Origin: Ruminococcus sp.
GTDB taxonomy: Bacteria > Bacillota > Clostridia > Oscillospirales > Ruminococcaceae
DNA length: 9,972 nucleotides
Assembly (NCBI GenBank): GCA_031262625.1
Contig: JAISHJ010000051.1
Span: forward strand, 1 to 9,972
Direction of reading: 5' to 3'
A program made the translations under genes and the position numbers. The notes under the pieces are model-generated. The model searched no databases and had not been told where the DNA came from. It saw nothing but the letters and a program-made list of their open reading frames with translations. Positions within the stretch are counted from its first letter, which is position 1, and each line of letters opens with the position of its first letter. This document shows, in pieces, positions 1-6,595 of this stretch.

Positions 1-1113
1 ATATCATTCGTCTTTATGTACCTTGCGATAAAGAAAAAATTTGAACCGCTCCTTCTTCTTCCTATTGCGTTCGGTATGCTTCTGACTAACCTTCCTAACG
101 CAGAAATGTATCATCCGGCGCTTTTTGACGGCGAAGTAAACTTCTCAGAAGTCCTGCACGAAGGCGGTCTGCTCGACCTTTTATACCTCGGCGTAAAATT
201 ACAGATTTTCCCGCCACTTATATTCCTCGGAATCGGTTGTATGACTGATTTCGGACCGCTTATAGCTAACCCGAAAAGCTTCCTTTTAGGTGCGGCGGCA
301 CAGGCAGGCATCTTCCTTACCTTTATCGGCGCGGCTTTCTTCGGCTTTACTCCGGAAGAGTGCGGTTCAATAGCTATTATAGGCGGTGCTGACGGTCCGA
401 CAGCAATATATGTATCTACACAGCTTCTCTCGGGCGGCGCAAGCAGTAATGGTACTCCCTTCGGGATAGATGTAGGCGTAATCGCTCTTGCGGCATATAC
501 ATATATGGCACTTGTTCCGGTTATCCAGCCCCCGATAATGCGGCTCTTAACCACGAATAAAGAACGCGCTGTAAAGATGGACGCCCTTCGTCCCGTATCT
601 CAGACCGAAAAAATCCTCTTCCCGATTATCGTTACTATTGTAATTAATTTCATAGTACCGTCCGCTACTCCGCTTGTCGGTATGCTTATGCTCGGAAACC
701 TCTTTAAGGAATCCGGTGTGGTCGGAAGACTTGAAAAGACTGCTCAAAACGAGCTTATGAATATCGTCACAATATTCCTCGGAATTTCTGTCGGTGCTAC
801 TACGGTTGCAGAAAAAGTTTTAAGCCCCAGATTCTTACAGGTGCTCCTCCTTGGTGTAATCGCATTCAGTGTCGGAACGGCTGCCGGCGTACTTTTCGGA
901 AAGATTATGTATATTGTTTCCGGGAAGAAAGTCAACCCTCTAATCGGTTCGGCAGGCGTTTCCGCTGTTCCTATGGCGGCGCGTATCTCCCAGAAAGTGG
1001 GCGCCGAAACCGATCCCACAAACTTCCTACTCATGCACGCTATGGGTCCGAACGTTGCAGGGGTAATCGGCTCTGCCGTTGCCGCCGGTGTTCTGCTCAA
1101 TATTATAGGTTAA
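1..1113 (+). CDS. Sodium-translocating decarboxylase, beta subunit (5' truncated by window edge)
   Basis: This is the integral-membrane subunit of a Na+-pumping biotin-dependent decarboxylase (oxaloacetate, glutaconyl-CoA or methylmalonyl-CoA type). It decarboxylates carboxybiotin on the partner carrier and exports Na+. The frame is open from base 1 and gives 370 residues. The ATG at 16 lies inside a conserved segment (YLAIKKKFEPLLLLPIAFG), so the true start is upstream, probably about 30 residues away. Visible hallmarks are FPPLIFLGIGCMTDFGPLIA, the signature GGADGPT at nt 382-402, whose Asp matches the essential Asp203 of Klebsiella OadB, and a C-terminal MHAMGPNVAGVIGSA segment in the Na+-site region. 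Many hydrophobic helices are present. Size fits the GcdB/MmdB/OadB family, but the substrate cannot be assigned without the alpha subunit, which is expected upstream. A terminator follows 17 nt after the stop. Family membership is very secure. Confidence 0.95.
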   Translation: MSFVFMYLAIKKKFEPLLLLPIAFGMLLTNLPNAEMYHPALFDGEVNFSEVLHEGGLLDLLYLGVKLQIFPPLIFLGIGCMTDFGPLIANPKSFLLGAAAQAGIFLTFIGAAFFGFTPEECGSIAIIGGADGPTAIYVSTQLLSGGASSNGTPFGIDVGVIALAAYTYMALVPVIQPPIMRLLTTNKERAVKMDALRPVSQTEKILFPIIVTIVINFIVPSATPLVGMLMLGNLFKESGVVGRLEKTAQNELMNIVTIFLGISVGATTVAEKVLSPRFLQVLLLGVIAFSVGTAAGVLFGKIMYIVSGKKVNPLIGSAGVSAVPMAARISQKVGAETDPTNFLLMHAMGPNVAGVIGSAVAAGVLLNIIG

Positions 1114-1130
1114 TTCTTACATTTGCTTTA

Positions 1131-1163
1131 ATCGCCGCTCATATTATATGAGCGGCGATTTTT
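1131..1163 (+). terminator. Intrinsic terminator of the decarboxylase operon
   Basis: A GC-rich stem, ATCGCCGCTCAT (1131-1142) pairing perfectly with ATGAGCGGCGAT (1148-1159), surrounds a 5-nt loop and runs into a short T tract (1159-1163). It lies 17 nt after the stop codon, so the decarboxylase beta subunit is probably the last gene of its operon. Confidence 0.92.
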
Positions 1164-1176
1164 GTTGAAATAATAC

Positions 1177-1205
1177 TTGCAAAATATAAAAATATGTGGT
1201 ATAAT
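1177..1205 (+). promoter_or_regulatory. Sigma-A promoter of the glycosyltransferase gene
   Basis: The -35 is TTGCAA (1177-1182), the spacer is 17 nt, and the -10 is TATAAT (1200-1205), preceded by TGg as an extended -10. The predicted transcript starts near 1212. This excludes the in-frame TTG at 1177 and the ATG at 1204 as starts, since both lie inside the promoter. Confidence 0.85.
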
Positions 1206-1233
1206 GTTTAAAAATCGTTTTGAAAGTATTTAT

Positions 1234-2736
1234 ATGAATATATTATCAATCGGAATTATCGTTAAAAATGAAGAAAAGAATCTTGCGAAATGTCTTGACA
1301 GTATTGAGGAACTTCGCAAAAAGCTTGACTGTAAAGTGATTATCGCCGACACAGGTTCAACAGACGATACAGCGAAACTTGCCGAGAAACGCGCTGATAT
1401 TTTCATGAAGACAACATGGAACACCGATTTTTCCGATGCCCGAAATGCCCTTCTTAAAAAGATCGATTCCGAATGGTTTATGTATATTGATGCGGATGAG
1501 GTTCTGCCTGAAAACAATAACCTTGCGGAGTTTTTTACATCAGGGGATTATAAAAATTATAATTGCGCCTCGCTCGATATAAAAACCGTTTTTAATGATC
1601 GCTTTGAACAGTTTGGAAATACGGTTAGACTTGTTAAATTTACGCCAGAGACAAAATTTGAAGGAATAATTAACGAAACTTTTACCGGTGATTTGAGTAT
1701 ATGTAAAAATCTAAGAATAACCCTTGAGCACAGCGGTTATACAGATGAATTTGTACGAGCGAAAGAGATCAGAAATTCGGCGATGAGCCGTTTGGCAATT
1801 GCCGACGAAAAAAATCCCGTTGCTCTTGTAAGGGATTATATGTCTTTAGCAGATTCGCTCTATAAATACGATGTTGATGAAGCAGAAAAGGCTTGGGAGC
1901 AAGCGCTTTCCGTAGATGCTGATTTTTACTCCAAATGCTGTCTGATTGTCCGCAAGATGGATTACTATTTTGATAGCAACGAATATAACAAAGCGCTTGA
2001 AGAACATGAAAAATACAAAAAATTCCGTGAAAGCGAAAATACGCGCTTACTTTATACCGACATTGAAGATGCTTACCTTTCGGGAGCGTCCGCTGCACGA
2101 AGCGACAAATTCGATTTTGCAGCAGAAATGCTGACAAAATTCGAGGAATACTACAAATATTACAATGAAAATTACGACGACTTTGTAGCTGACCGACGTT
2201 TTTACCCTGCCGTAAACACCTCCGAATATGCTGTTAAGCTTGCATATGGTATGCTGACGGCATCTTGCATGAAGTCAAAGCGTTACGATACCGCGCTTTC
2301 ACGCCTTATGGAGTCCCCCACCGCTTCAACAGATATCATCTTTTGTATGGATAACCAAGGTGACTTATCCCGCCTTCCCGAATACTTAGCTGTTCCCGGA
2401 GCGGCGGATGCTGCAATGAAATATATATACGAAGCAGTTCACCCGATTGAACTTTCAGGAGCGTTAGCGAAAGTTATCGGGCAAAAAAGCGATTTTGCTG
2501 TAATTCATCGTTACCTTACCGAACCTTTTGATTGTGATGAAGAAAGTCTTCATGCAAAAAAAGTTATCATCGAATATCTGACAAAAACAAAAACAGAACT
2601 CGAAGACTTGGAATACTTAGTAAATGATTACATTAGCCACGTTTACGTTACCTCCGATTCAATTCATTATTCTGATGTTATAACTTCTGCTCAACATCTT
2701 TTTGCAGAAAATTCGACAAATACAGATGACGTTTAG
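1234..2736 (+). CDS. Family 2 glycosyltransferase with TPR-like C-terminal region
   Basis: A 500-residue cytoplasmic glycosyltransferase with a GT-A fold is predicted. The N-terminal half carries the family 2 hallmarks: SIGIIVKNEEKNLAKCL near residue 5, IADTGSTDDT (37-46) for nucleotide-sugar binding, FSDARNAL (66-73), and the metal-binding DAD at 86-88 in MYIDADEVL. Further motifs are RLVKF...FEGIINE (132-148) and EHSGY (165-169), typical of the SunS-like/TPR-linked branch. From about residue 180 the protein is helical and acidic, with pairs such as EAEKAWEQALSVDADFYSK resembling tetratricopeptide repeats, probably for acceptor or partner binding. There is no signal peptide or membrane segment. 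The ATG at 1234 is chosen because upstream in-frame starts fall in the promoter; the ribosome site (GAAAG, about 1222) is weak. The gene stands alone, so neither sugar donor nor acceptor can be named. Confidence 0.85.
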   Translation: MNILSIGIIVKNEEKNLAKCLDSIEELRKKLDCKVIIADTGSTDDTAKLAEKRADIFMKTTWNTDFSDARNALLKKIDSEWFMYIDADEVLPENNNLAEFFTSGDYKNYNCASLDIKTVFNDRFEQFGNTVRLVKFTPETKFEGIINETFTGDLSICKNLRITLEHSGYTDEFVRAKEIRNSAMSRLAIADEKNPVALVRDYMSLADSLYKYDVDEAEKAWEQALSVDADFYSKCCLIVRKMDYYFDSNEYNKALEEHEKYKKFRESENTRLLYTDIEDAYLSGASAARSDKFDFAAEMLTKFEEYYKYYNENYDDFVADRRFYPAVNTSEYAVKLAYGMLTASCMKSKRYDTALSRLMESPTASTDIIFCMDNQGDLSRLPEYLAVPGAADAAMKYIYEAVHPIELSGALAKVIGQKSDFAVIHRYLTEPFDCDEESLHAKKVIIEYLTKTKTELEDLEYLVNDYISHVYVTSDSIHYSDVITSAQHLFAENSTNTDDV

Positions 2737-2801
2737 TTATTTTCAACAAATATTTGCAATAAAGTTCAGCAACTTGATACGATAAATTTCCCATTTTTCT
2801 C

Positions 2802-2830
2802 TTTACAAATCGCTTTTTTTGTTGTATAAT
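2802..2830 (+). promoter_or_regulatory. Upstream promoter of the XRE regulator gene
   Basis: The -35 TTTACA (2802-2807), a 17-nt spacer and the -10 TATAAT (2825-2830) give a predicted start near 2837 and a leader of about 100 nt. This is the stronger of two tandem candidates in the 203-bp gap after the glycosyltransferase gene. No terminator was recognised for that gene in the gap. Confidence 0.75.
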
Positions 2831-2840
2831 TACATTATCC

Positions 2841-2869
2841 TTTACTGTTTGTATTTCACGCCGTATAAT
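2841..2869 (+). promoter_or_regulatory. Possible second, downstream promoter of the XRE regulator gene
   Basis: TTTACT (2841-2846), a 17-nt spacer and TATAAT (2864-2869) form a second box pair, 39 bp downstream of the first in identical geometry. The -35 matches consensus at only four of six positions. A start near 2876 would leave a leader of about 65 nt. Confidence 0.5.
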
Positions 2870-2885
2870 ATAATTTTTTCGGTCA

Positions 2886-2902
2886 GATATACTTCGATAT
2901 AC
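2886..2902 (+). repeat. Direct heptamer repeat, possible operator
   Basis: GATATAC occurs at 2886-2892 and again at 2896-2902, 10 bp apart (one helical turn), between the tandem promoters and the start of the XRE gene. This spacing suits a DNA-binding protein contacting one face of the helix, so autoregulation by the encoded XRE protein is possible. The sequence is AT-rich and chance is not excluded. Confidence 0.35.
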
Positions 2903-2939
2903 AAAATTTATGGCATTATCCGTTGGGAGAATAGTATAA

Positions 2940-3671
2940 ATGTCGCAAAGCAAATCGCAACAGGGCGGAAATAGTTTCGCCCGTATTATAACAATGCTCA
3001 GAAGAGAAAAAGGTATCAGCCAGAAAAAAGCTGCGGATGCTCTCGGAGTCAGTCAGGCTCTTCTTTCGCATTATGAAAAAGGTATTCGAGAATGCGGGCT
3101 TTCCTTTGTTGTGAAGATTTCCGAATTCTACGGGGTTTCCTGTGACTATCTGCTTGGGCGGTCTCCGGAAGTAACCGGGCGTACCCTTACATATAATGAT
3201 ATGCCGGAAGAGGATACCTCAAAGAAAGAGCGTATCGCGCCCGCCGACATGATGTTACAGTTTAACAAAAAGCTTATTAACAACGCTGTTAATATTCTTT
3301 TCACCCTAATTTCACGTACAAAAAGCCAATCCCTTATGAAAAATGCTTCCCTCTACCTTATGACTGCAATTTACGCTATTTTCCGCGTAGTATTCATCTC
3401 TAACGCGAAAAATGACAGCCGCTTTTTTGATGTCCCCGAAGAAACCGCTTACGCTATGTGCAGTGCTTCCGAAAGCACCCTTCTTGCTAACATGGTTGCT
3501 TCCGCAAAAGGCATAAAACTAAGCGGAATTGACATTTGCCGTAAAACCGAAGAGACTATCATAAACTCTACCTCCCTCTCCGACGAATTCCCCGCAACCG
3601 CTTCCGCAATCCTAAACGTTGTCAAAAACGCCGAAGCACACATTCAAATCCTAACCAACGCAGAACGCTAA
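2940..3671 (+). CDS. XRE-family transcriptional regulator
   Basis: A 243-residue DNA-binding regulator. Residues about 14-72 form a Cro/C1-type helix-turn-helix domain: RIITMLRREKGISQKKAADA, then LGVSQALLSHYEKG as the turn and recognition helix, then FVVKISEFYGVSCDYLLG, the usual end of the XRE fold. A short polar linker (about 75-105) leads to a mostly helical C-terminal domain of about 135 residues (from FNKKLINNAVNILFTLI to the end). I do not recognise that domain as a ligand-binding or peptidase module; it may serve in dimerisation or sensing. The start is supported by GGGAGA at 2925-2930, about 9 nt upstream. The gene has its own tandem promoters and is not in an operon, so its targets are unknown apart from possible autoregulation through the leader repeats. 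Confidence 0.9.
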   Translation: MSQSKSQQGGNSFARIITMLRREKGISQKKAADALGVSQALLSHYEKGIRECGLSFVVKISEFYGVSCDYLLGRSPEVTGRTLTYNDMPEEDTSKKERIAPADMMLQFNKKLINNAVNILFTLISRTKSQSLMKNASLYLMTAIYAIFRVVFISNAKNDSRFFDVPEETAYAMCSASESTLLANMVASAKGIKLSGIDICRKTEETIINSTSLSDEFPATASAILNVVKNAEAHIQILTNAER

Positions 3672-3815
3672 CCCCCCGGTGCACAATCCCCCCGGTGTGC
3701 AGTCAGTCCCTCGGTGTGCAGTCCACGGTATACAGTCGTCACACGTGCAGTCGTCCGGCGGGTTGTCCTGCGAGTAGTCGTCTTATGGTGAATAGTTCCC
3801 CGCATATAGTCAGTT
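3672..3815. repeat. Degenerate tandem repeats of a GGTGTGCAGTC-like unit
   Basis: The 155-bp stretch between the XRE stop and the shared terminator holds no convincing gene. It is built from about six to eight decaying copies of a 14-20 bp unit. CGGTGTGCAGTC occurs exactly twice (3693-3704 and 3712-3723). Relatives are CCGGTGCACAAT (3676-3687), CGGTATACAGTCGTC (3726-3740), ACGTGCAGTCGTCC (3743-3756) and the weaker ATGGTGAATAGT and GCATATAGTCAGT near 3785-3813. It is part of the 3' untranslated region of the XRE transcript. Origin and function are unknown. Without constant repeats and unique spacers it is not a CRISPR array. Confidence 0.7.
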
Positions 3816-3826
3816 ATATAAAACAT

Positions 3827-3853
3827 AAAAAAGCCCTCATCGAGGGCTTTTTT
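3827..3853. terminator. Bidirectional intrinsic terminator
   Basis: A run of six A (3827-3832), the stem GCCCTC / GAGGGC (3833-3838 with 3842-3847) and a run of six T (3848-3853) form a symmetric hairpin. It can stop transcripts from both directions and serves the XRE gene (+) and the convergent lipoprotein gene (-), whose stop codon is 21 bp away. Confidence 0.93.
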
Positions 3854-3874
3854 AGTGCTTATCGCTTATCAGAA

Positions 3875-4690
3875 TTACTTTACATAAATTACTGCAAGCA
3901 GTGCTTCATAGTAATGGTCGGTAAAAATGATACCGGAACTCTCAGAAGCCGCAATCTCATAGCACATCGCGGTGATATAGTCAGGACGCCCCGAAGTATA
4001 ATAAGGCATCATATCCGAGAAGGAAACTTCCTCAAAAACTATGGATTTTCCTACGCTGTCGGCAAATCTGCTCATCAGTTCAATTTCAAACCCTGTAGGA
4101 TTCCCTTCCCCATCCGGCATATCAAAGGGTGCACATTCTAAATTTATACCTATTATAAGTTCACCGTTTGCAGTACCGTTTTTCGGTGTGAAAACGTCTG
4201 AAATTCGCGGAATATTATTCCTGTCATATCCATCAACCCATCTTGAAGACATTTCTTCAAGCGTTCCGTTTGCCTTGATTTCAGCAAGAAAAGCATTAAA
4301 AATTTCAGCGTTCTCTACATTTTTAGCCATTGCCGCATAATCGAAACTTGCATACTCTGACGGGACAACGGAAATACCGAAAGTTTCCGGACCGATTTCG
4401 CTTACCCATGGTATAGCGGCAGTATAATCTGCCATAAGCGCTTCAACCGCTCCATTTTTAAGTAATGTTATTCCGTCATCATTCGTCTCGAATATAATAT
4501 AATCATCCGACTCGAAAATAGACTGTACCATCGTTTCATAACCGGTTCCGTCAAGCACGGCAAATTTTTTTCCGATAAATTCTGTGTACGGACGTTCGTT
4601 TACTGTTAATGTGATCGTCTCATCTTTTTTGCAGGCAGGAATCATAATGATGAGAATAACCGCGAGCGCGAGCGGGAGTAACCTTTTCAT
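3875..4690 (-). CDS. Solute-binding family 3 lipoprotein with permuted lobe order
   Basis: A 271-residue membrane-anchored extracytoplasmic binding protein. The N-terminus is a lipoprotein signal (KRLL, hydrophobic core, then lipobox IPAC with Cys20). Residues 38-155 resemble the second half of an SBP_bac_3 domain: IGKKFAVLDGTGYETM, LLKNGAVEALMAD with Asp88, and FNAFLAEIKANGTLEEMSSRW, which normally ends such proteins. Residues 177-271 resemble the first half: GELIIGINLECAPFDMPDGE, TGFEIELMSRFADSVGK, FTDHYYEALLAVIYVK, stopping at the usual hinge. The halves are therefore swapped. The Arg that normally holds an amino-acid carboxylate (in ITxxR, before the FS/FT motif) is Glu250 here, so a standard amino-acid ligand is doubtful. 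AGGTG at 4696-4700 is the ribosome site. No permease or ATPase gene is adjacent. The family call is secure; ligand and role are not. Confidence 0.9.
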   Translation of the reverse strand: MKRLLPLALAVILIIMIPACKKDETITLTVNERPYTEFIGKKFAVLDGTGYETMVQSIFESDDYIIFETNDDGITLLKNGAVEALMADYTAAIPWVSEIGPETFGISVVPSEYASFDYAAMAKNVENAEIFNAFLAEIKANGTLEEMSSRWVDGYDRNNIPRISDVFTPKNGTANGELIIGINLECAPFDMPDGEGNPTGFEIELMSRFADSVGKSIVFEEVSFSDMMPYYTSGRPDYITAMCYEIAASESSGIIFTDHYYEALLAVIYVK

Positions 4691-4735
4691 ATTTACACCT
4701 ATATCGGAATTTAATTGGGTATTTACCTATGATAC

Positions 4736-4764
4736 ATTTTAGCATATAATTATCAATTTGTCAA
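4736..4764 (-). promoter_or_regulatory. Strong promoter of the solute-binding lipoprotein gene
   Basis: Read on the minus strand, TTGACA (4764-4759), a 17-nt spacer and TAAAAT (4741-4736) with an upstream TGc make a near-consensus extended promoter. Transcription should begin near 4729, leaving a leader of about 40 nt. A GGTA-tt-TACC inverted repeat (4718-4727) lies just inside the transcript and could be an operator, though it is short. Confidence 0.85.
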
Positions 4765-4830
4765 GCAAAATTCACACTTTTTTTCAGAAATATTTCATTG
4801 ATTTATCTTTTGTATTACAAAATATTACAT

Positions 4831-4882
4831 ATAATTGTTAAGAAACTATTAAATTTGCAAAAGATAATTGACAAACTATATT
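4831..4882 (+). repeat. Imperfect direct repeat overlapping the -35 of the HAAS/DUF4097 gene
   Basis: ATAATTGTTAAGAAACTATT (4831-4850) is echoed 33 bp downstream by ATAATTGACAAACTATATT (4864-4882). The second copy contains the -35 hexamer TTGACA. It could be a paired operator. The region is strongly AT-rich, so chance similarity is a real alternative. Confidence 0.35.
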
Positions 4883-4896
4883 ATATATGGTATAAT
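4868..4896 (+). promoter_or_regulatory. Consensus sigma-A promoter of the HAAS/DUF4097 gene
   Basis: TTGACA (4868-4873), 17 nt, then TATAAT (4891-4896) with TGg directly upstream: consensus at all twelve core positions plus an extended -10. The predicted start is near 4903 with a leader of about 25 nt. The in-frame TTG at 4868 is therefore promoter DNA and not a start codon. Confidence 0.92.
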
Positions 4897-4912
4897 TACT
4901 TTACTACATAAA

Positions 4913-4919
4913 AAGGAGG
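4913..4919 (+). promoter_or_regulatory. Ribosome binding site that fixes the start at 4928
   Basis: AAGGAGG, 8 nt before the ATG at 4928, is a full-strength Shine-Dalgarno sequence. It rules out a longer protein starting upstream. Confidence 0.93.
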
Positions 4920-4927
4920 AGTATATA

Positions 4928-6184
4928 ATGACCGCAGATGAGTATCTATCAGAACTTCGCAGCTACCTTGATGTTCTGCCGAATATTGAAGCTGATGCGG
5001 CAACTGCTTTTTATCAAAAAGATTTTGAACGTACGGACAGCGACACATCGGTAATGCTTCGCCTTGGAAATCCATACGCTCTTGCGAAAAAGATTATTTC
5101 CGAACAGTCGGATTTTAATAAATCTGAGCAGTATAAAAACCTGAAAAAAGATGGCATGACGAACGCGGTTTCGCTTGAAAATATTGATACTGACTACTTA
5201 CCTCGCCGCGAAAATGTTAATCAGAATTTATCTTCCGATTATACGGCTGATTACAGACCGGATTTTCAAAATGACTATAAATCGAATGTACAGACCGCCT
5301 TTTCGCCCTCCGATCAAACCCCGGATACAGTACCGAAGATAAAGACTGCTTATGACAGCAAGGTTCCCCGATACTCTCCTCCCCCGAAAATTAATAAAAA
5401 TCGTCCTCCTAAAGCCAAATCTTCGCGAAAAAAGTTTATCCTCGGCTGTATAGCAGGACTATTCATCCTCGGTTTCGCCTTTACGGCTATTGTGTATATT
5501 GACGCTGTGTGGGATTATCCCGGCGAACATGGACCTGTACAGGTTTATGATACATATGCATATCCGGTTGACCCCCCCGAAGAATACACCGTATATAACG
5601 CAAACGGTGTTTCGGAGGACGGGTCAAGTTATCAGGGACTGCCGCTTACAACCTCTGAAATTGAAGGTACAGTTGATTCAATTAACATTAATCTTAATAA
5701 CACCGATGTTGAAATTGTTTATGGCGATACGCTTCGCATAACTCATACAGATTCGGTTGTTGCCGGTTATTCAAGCGGGTATTTGACGCTCACGAACGAT
5801 CAATTTGACAGCGGATATGTTAAGATAGAGATTCCCGAGACAGACGAAAGAAGTTCCTTAACGCTTAGTATCGCAAGCGGTAACATAACTGTTGAAGGTT
5901 TAAGGTTAAACAGACTTTCACTTGACACTTCAAGCGAAGCCGTGATTGATTTTATAAACATTAATGTTGCCGACAGAACTGACATTTCTGACAACGGCAG
6001 CAGTACAATTTCGTTTATAAATTCGTTTCTTAACGACACAACCGTAAATTGTTGGGAAACCGACTTAAGCTTTGTAAATACTACCTTTTCAGAATCCCTA
6101 TCTATAACGTCAACTTCCTACATGACAAAACTAAGCAACTGTAAATTTACCGAAGGCACACTCTTTGATTTTACGAATAATTAA
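4928..6184 (+). CDS. HAAS-like / single TM / DUF4097-like membrane protein
   Basis: A 418-residue single-pass membrane protein. Residues 1-60 match the HAAS/DUF1700-type N-terminal helical domain (MTADEYLSELRSYLDVLP, then LGNPYALAKKII), which often accompanies PadR-type regulators or sits on the cytoplasmic side of membrane proteins. Residues 61-160 are a polar, Asp/Tyr/Pro-rich, probably disordered linker. A basic patch (161-169, PKAKSSRKK) precedes a transmembrane helix at about 170-191, predicting cytoplasmic N-terminus and outside C-terminus. From about 236 the outer part has short regular beta strands (VDSININLNNTDVEIVYGD, LTLSIASGNITVEGLRLNRL, ISFINSFLND, LSFVNTTFSES), as in DUF4097-like beta-helical domains. 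This layout suggests envelope sensing or anti-sigma-like signalling, but no partner regulator is adjacent. Function is unassigned; domain calls come from pattern recognition. Confidence 0.75.
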   Translation: MTADEYLSELRSYLDVLPNIEADAATAFYQKDFERTDSDTSVMLRLGNPYALAKKIISEQSDFNKSEQYKNLKKDGMTNAVSLENIDTDYLPRRENVNQNLSSDYTADYRPDFQNDYKSNVQTAFSPSDQTPDTVPKIKTAYDSKVPRYSPPPKINKNRPPKAKSSRKKFILGCIAGLFILGFAFTAIVYIDAVWDYPGEHGPVQVYDTYAYPVDPPEEYTVYNANGVSEDGSSYQGLPLTTSEIEGTVDSININLNNTDVEIVYGDTLRITHTDSVVAGYSSGYLTLTNDQFDSGYVKIEIPETDERSSLTLSIASGNITVEGLRLNRLSLDTSSEAVIDFININVADRTDISDNGSSTISFINSFLNDTTVNCWETDLSFVNTTFSESLSITSTSYMTKLSNCKFTEGTLFDFTNN

Positions 6185-6192
6185 TCATTTCG

Positions 6193-6221
6193 CCCTCATA
6201 TAACAGTATGAGGGTTTTTTT
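6193..6221 (+). terminator. Intrinsic terminator after the HAAS/DUF4097 gene
   Basis: The stem CCCTCATA (6193-6200) pairs perfectly with TATGAGGG (6207-6214) across a 6-nt loop and is followed by seven T (6215-6221). It ends 19 bp before the next gene, so that gene depends on read-through or on a promoter I could not see. Confidence 0.9.
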
Positions 6222-6240
6222 ATTTTTGGGGGTAGCAGTA

Positions 6241-6546
6241 ATGGTATTTACACTTGCGGAGCTTCGCGGAAAAGAAGTAATAAATATTACCGACGGCTCA
6301 AGGATGGGATATATTGACGATGTAGAACTTGACACCGCAGGCGGCGGTCTGTCATCAATTATTATCTTCGGCGGCGCGAAATTCATGGGGATTTTCGGGC
6401 GCGAAGAAGATATAGTTATCCCTTTTTCGGATATAGAACTCATCGGAGTGGACACAATTTTAGTAAAACTACACTCCTCCGTACATCTGCCGGAATACAT
6501 AAAATCTCCGAATAATAATTTCACTAAAGATAACATATTTTATTAA
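6241..6546 (+). CDS. YlmC/YmxH-family PRC-barrel protein
   Basis: A small 101-residue cytoplasmic protein of the YlmC/YmxH family, which has a PRC-barrel fold and is widespread in Firmicutes, often labelled sporulation-associated. The match covers almost the whole length: LAELRGKEVINITDGSRMGY at residues 5-24, IDDVELDTAGGGLSSIIIFG, then DIVIPFSDIELIGVDTILVK. The last 20 residues are a polar tail beyond the usual family end. The ATG at 6241 is preceded by GGGGGT at 6228-6233, a usable ribosome site. An in-frame ATG at 6208 lies in the 3' arm of the preceding terminator and is rejected. No separate promoter is visible between that terminator and the gene. Its molecular role is not established, and the family also occurs in non-sporulating species. 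Confidence 0.9.
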   Translation: MVFTLAELRGKEVINITDGSRMGYIDDVELDTAGGGLSSIIIFGGAKFMGIFGREEDIVIPFSDIELIGVDTILVKLHSSVHLPEYIKSPNNNFTKDNIFY

Positions 6547-6556
6547 CACAATTTGC

Positions 6557-6585
6557 TTGACAAACTGCTCAAAAAGGTATATAAT
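6557..6585 (+). promoter_or_regulatory. Consensus sigma-A promoter of the scaffold/GGGtGRT operon
   Basis: TTGACA (6557-6562), a 17-nt spacer and TATAAT (6580-6585) match consensus at every core position. Transcription should start near 6592, giving a leader of about 85 nt with an imperfect hairpin. The sequence around the -10 (6576-6587) recurs in inverted form at 6637-6648. Confidence 0.92.
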
Positions 6586-6595
6586 AGTTAGGAAT

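Noticed and set aside
1177..1233. N-terminal extension of the glycosyltransferase starting at TTG 1177 or ATG 1204
   Set aside because: Both codons lie inside the -35/-10 promoter, before the predicted transcript start, and the family's N-terminal motif begins right after ATG 1234.
2678..2953. Minus-strand 91-codon frame between the glycosyltransferase and XRE genes
   Set aside because: It overlaps the tandem promoters and both flanking gene ends, is AT-rich low-complexity and has no recognisable motif.
3672..3815. CRISPR array
   Set aside because: The units are short, diverged and irregularly spaced, with no constant repeat, no unique spacers of even length and no cas gene.
3695..4141. Plus-strand open frame of 148 codons
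   Set aside because: It runs through degenerate repeats, across the bidirectional terminator and antisense to the lipoprotein gene, with no ribosome site and no recognisable domain.
4868..4927. N-terminal extension of the HAAS/DUF4097 protein from TTG 4868
   Set aside because: The TTG is part of the consensus -35, and AAGGAGG stands 8 nt before ATG 4928, where the HAAS motif starts.
6208..6240. Start of the YlmC/YmxH gene at ATG 6208
   Set aside because: It lies in the 3' arm of the terminator stem; the family match begins just after ATG 6241.
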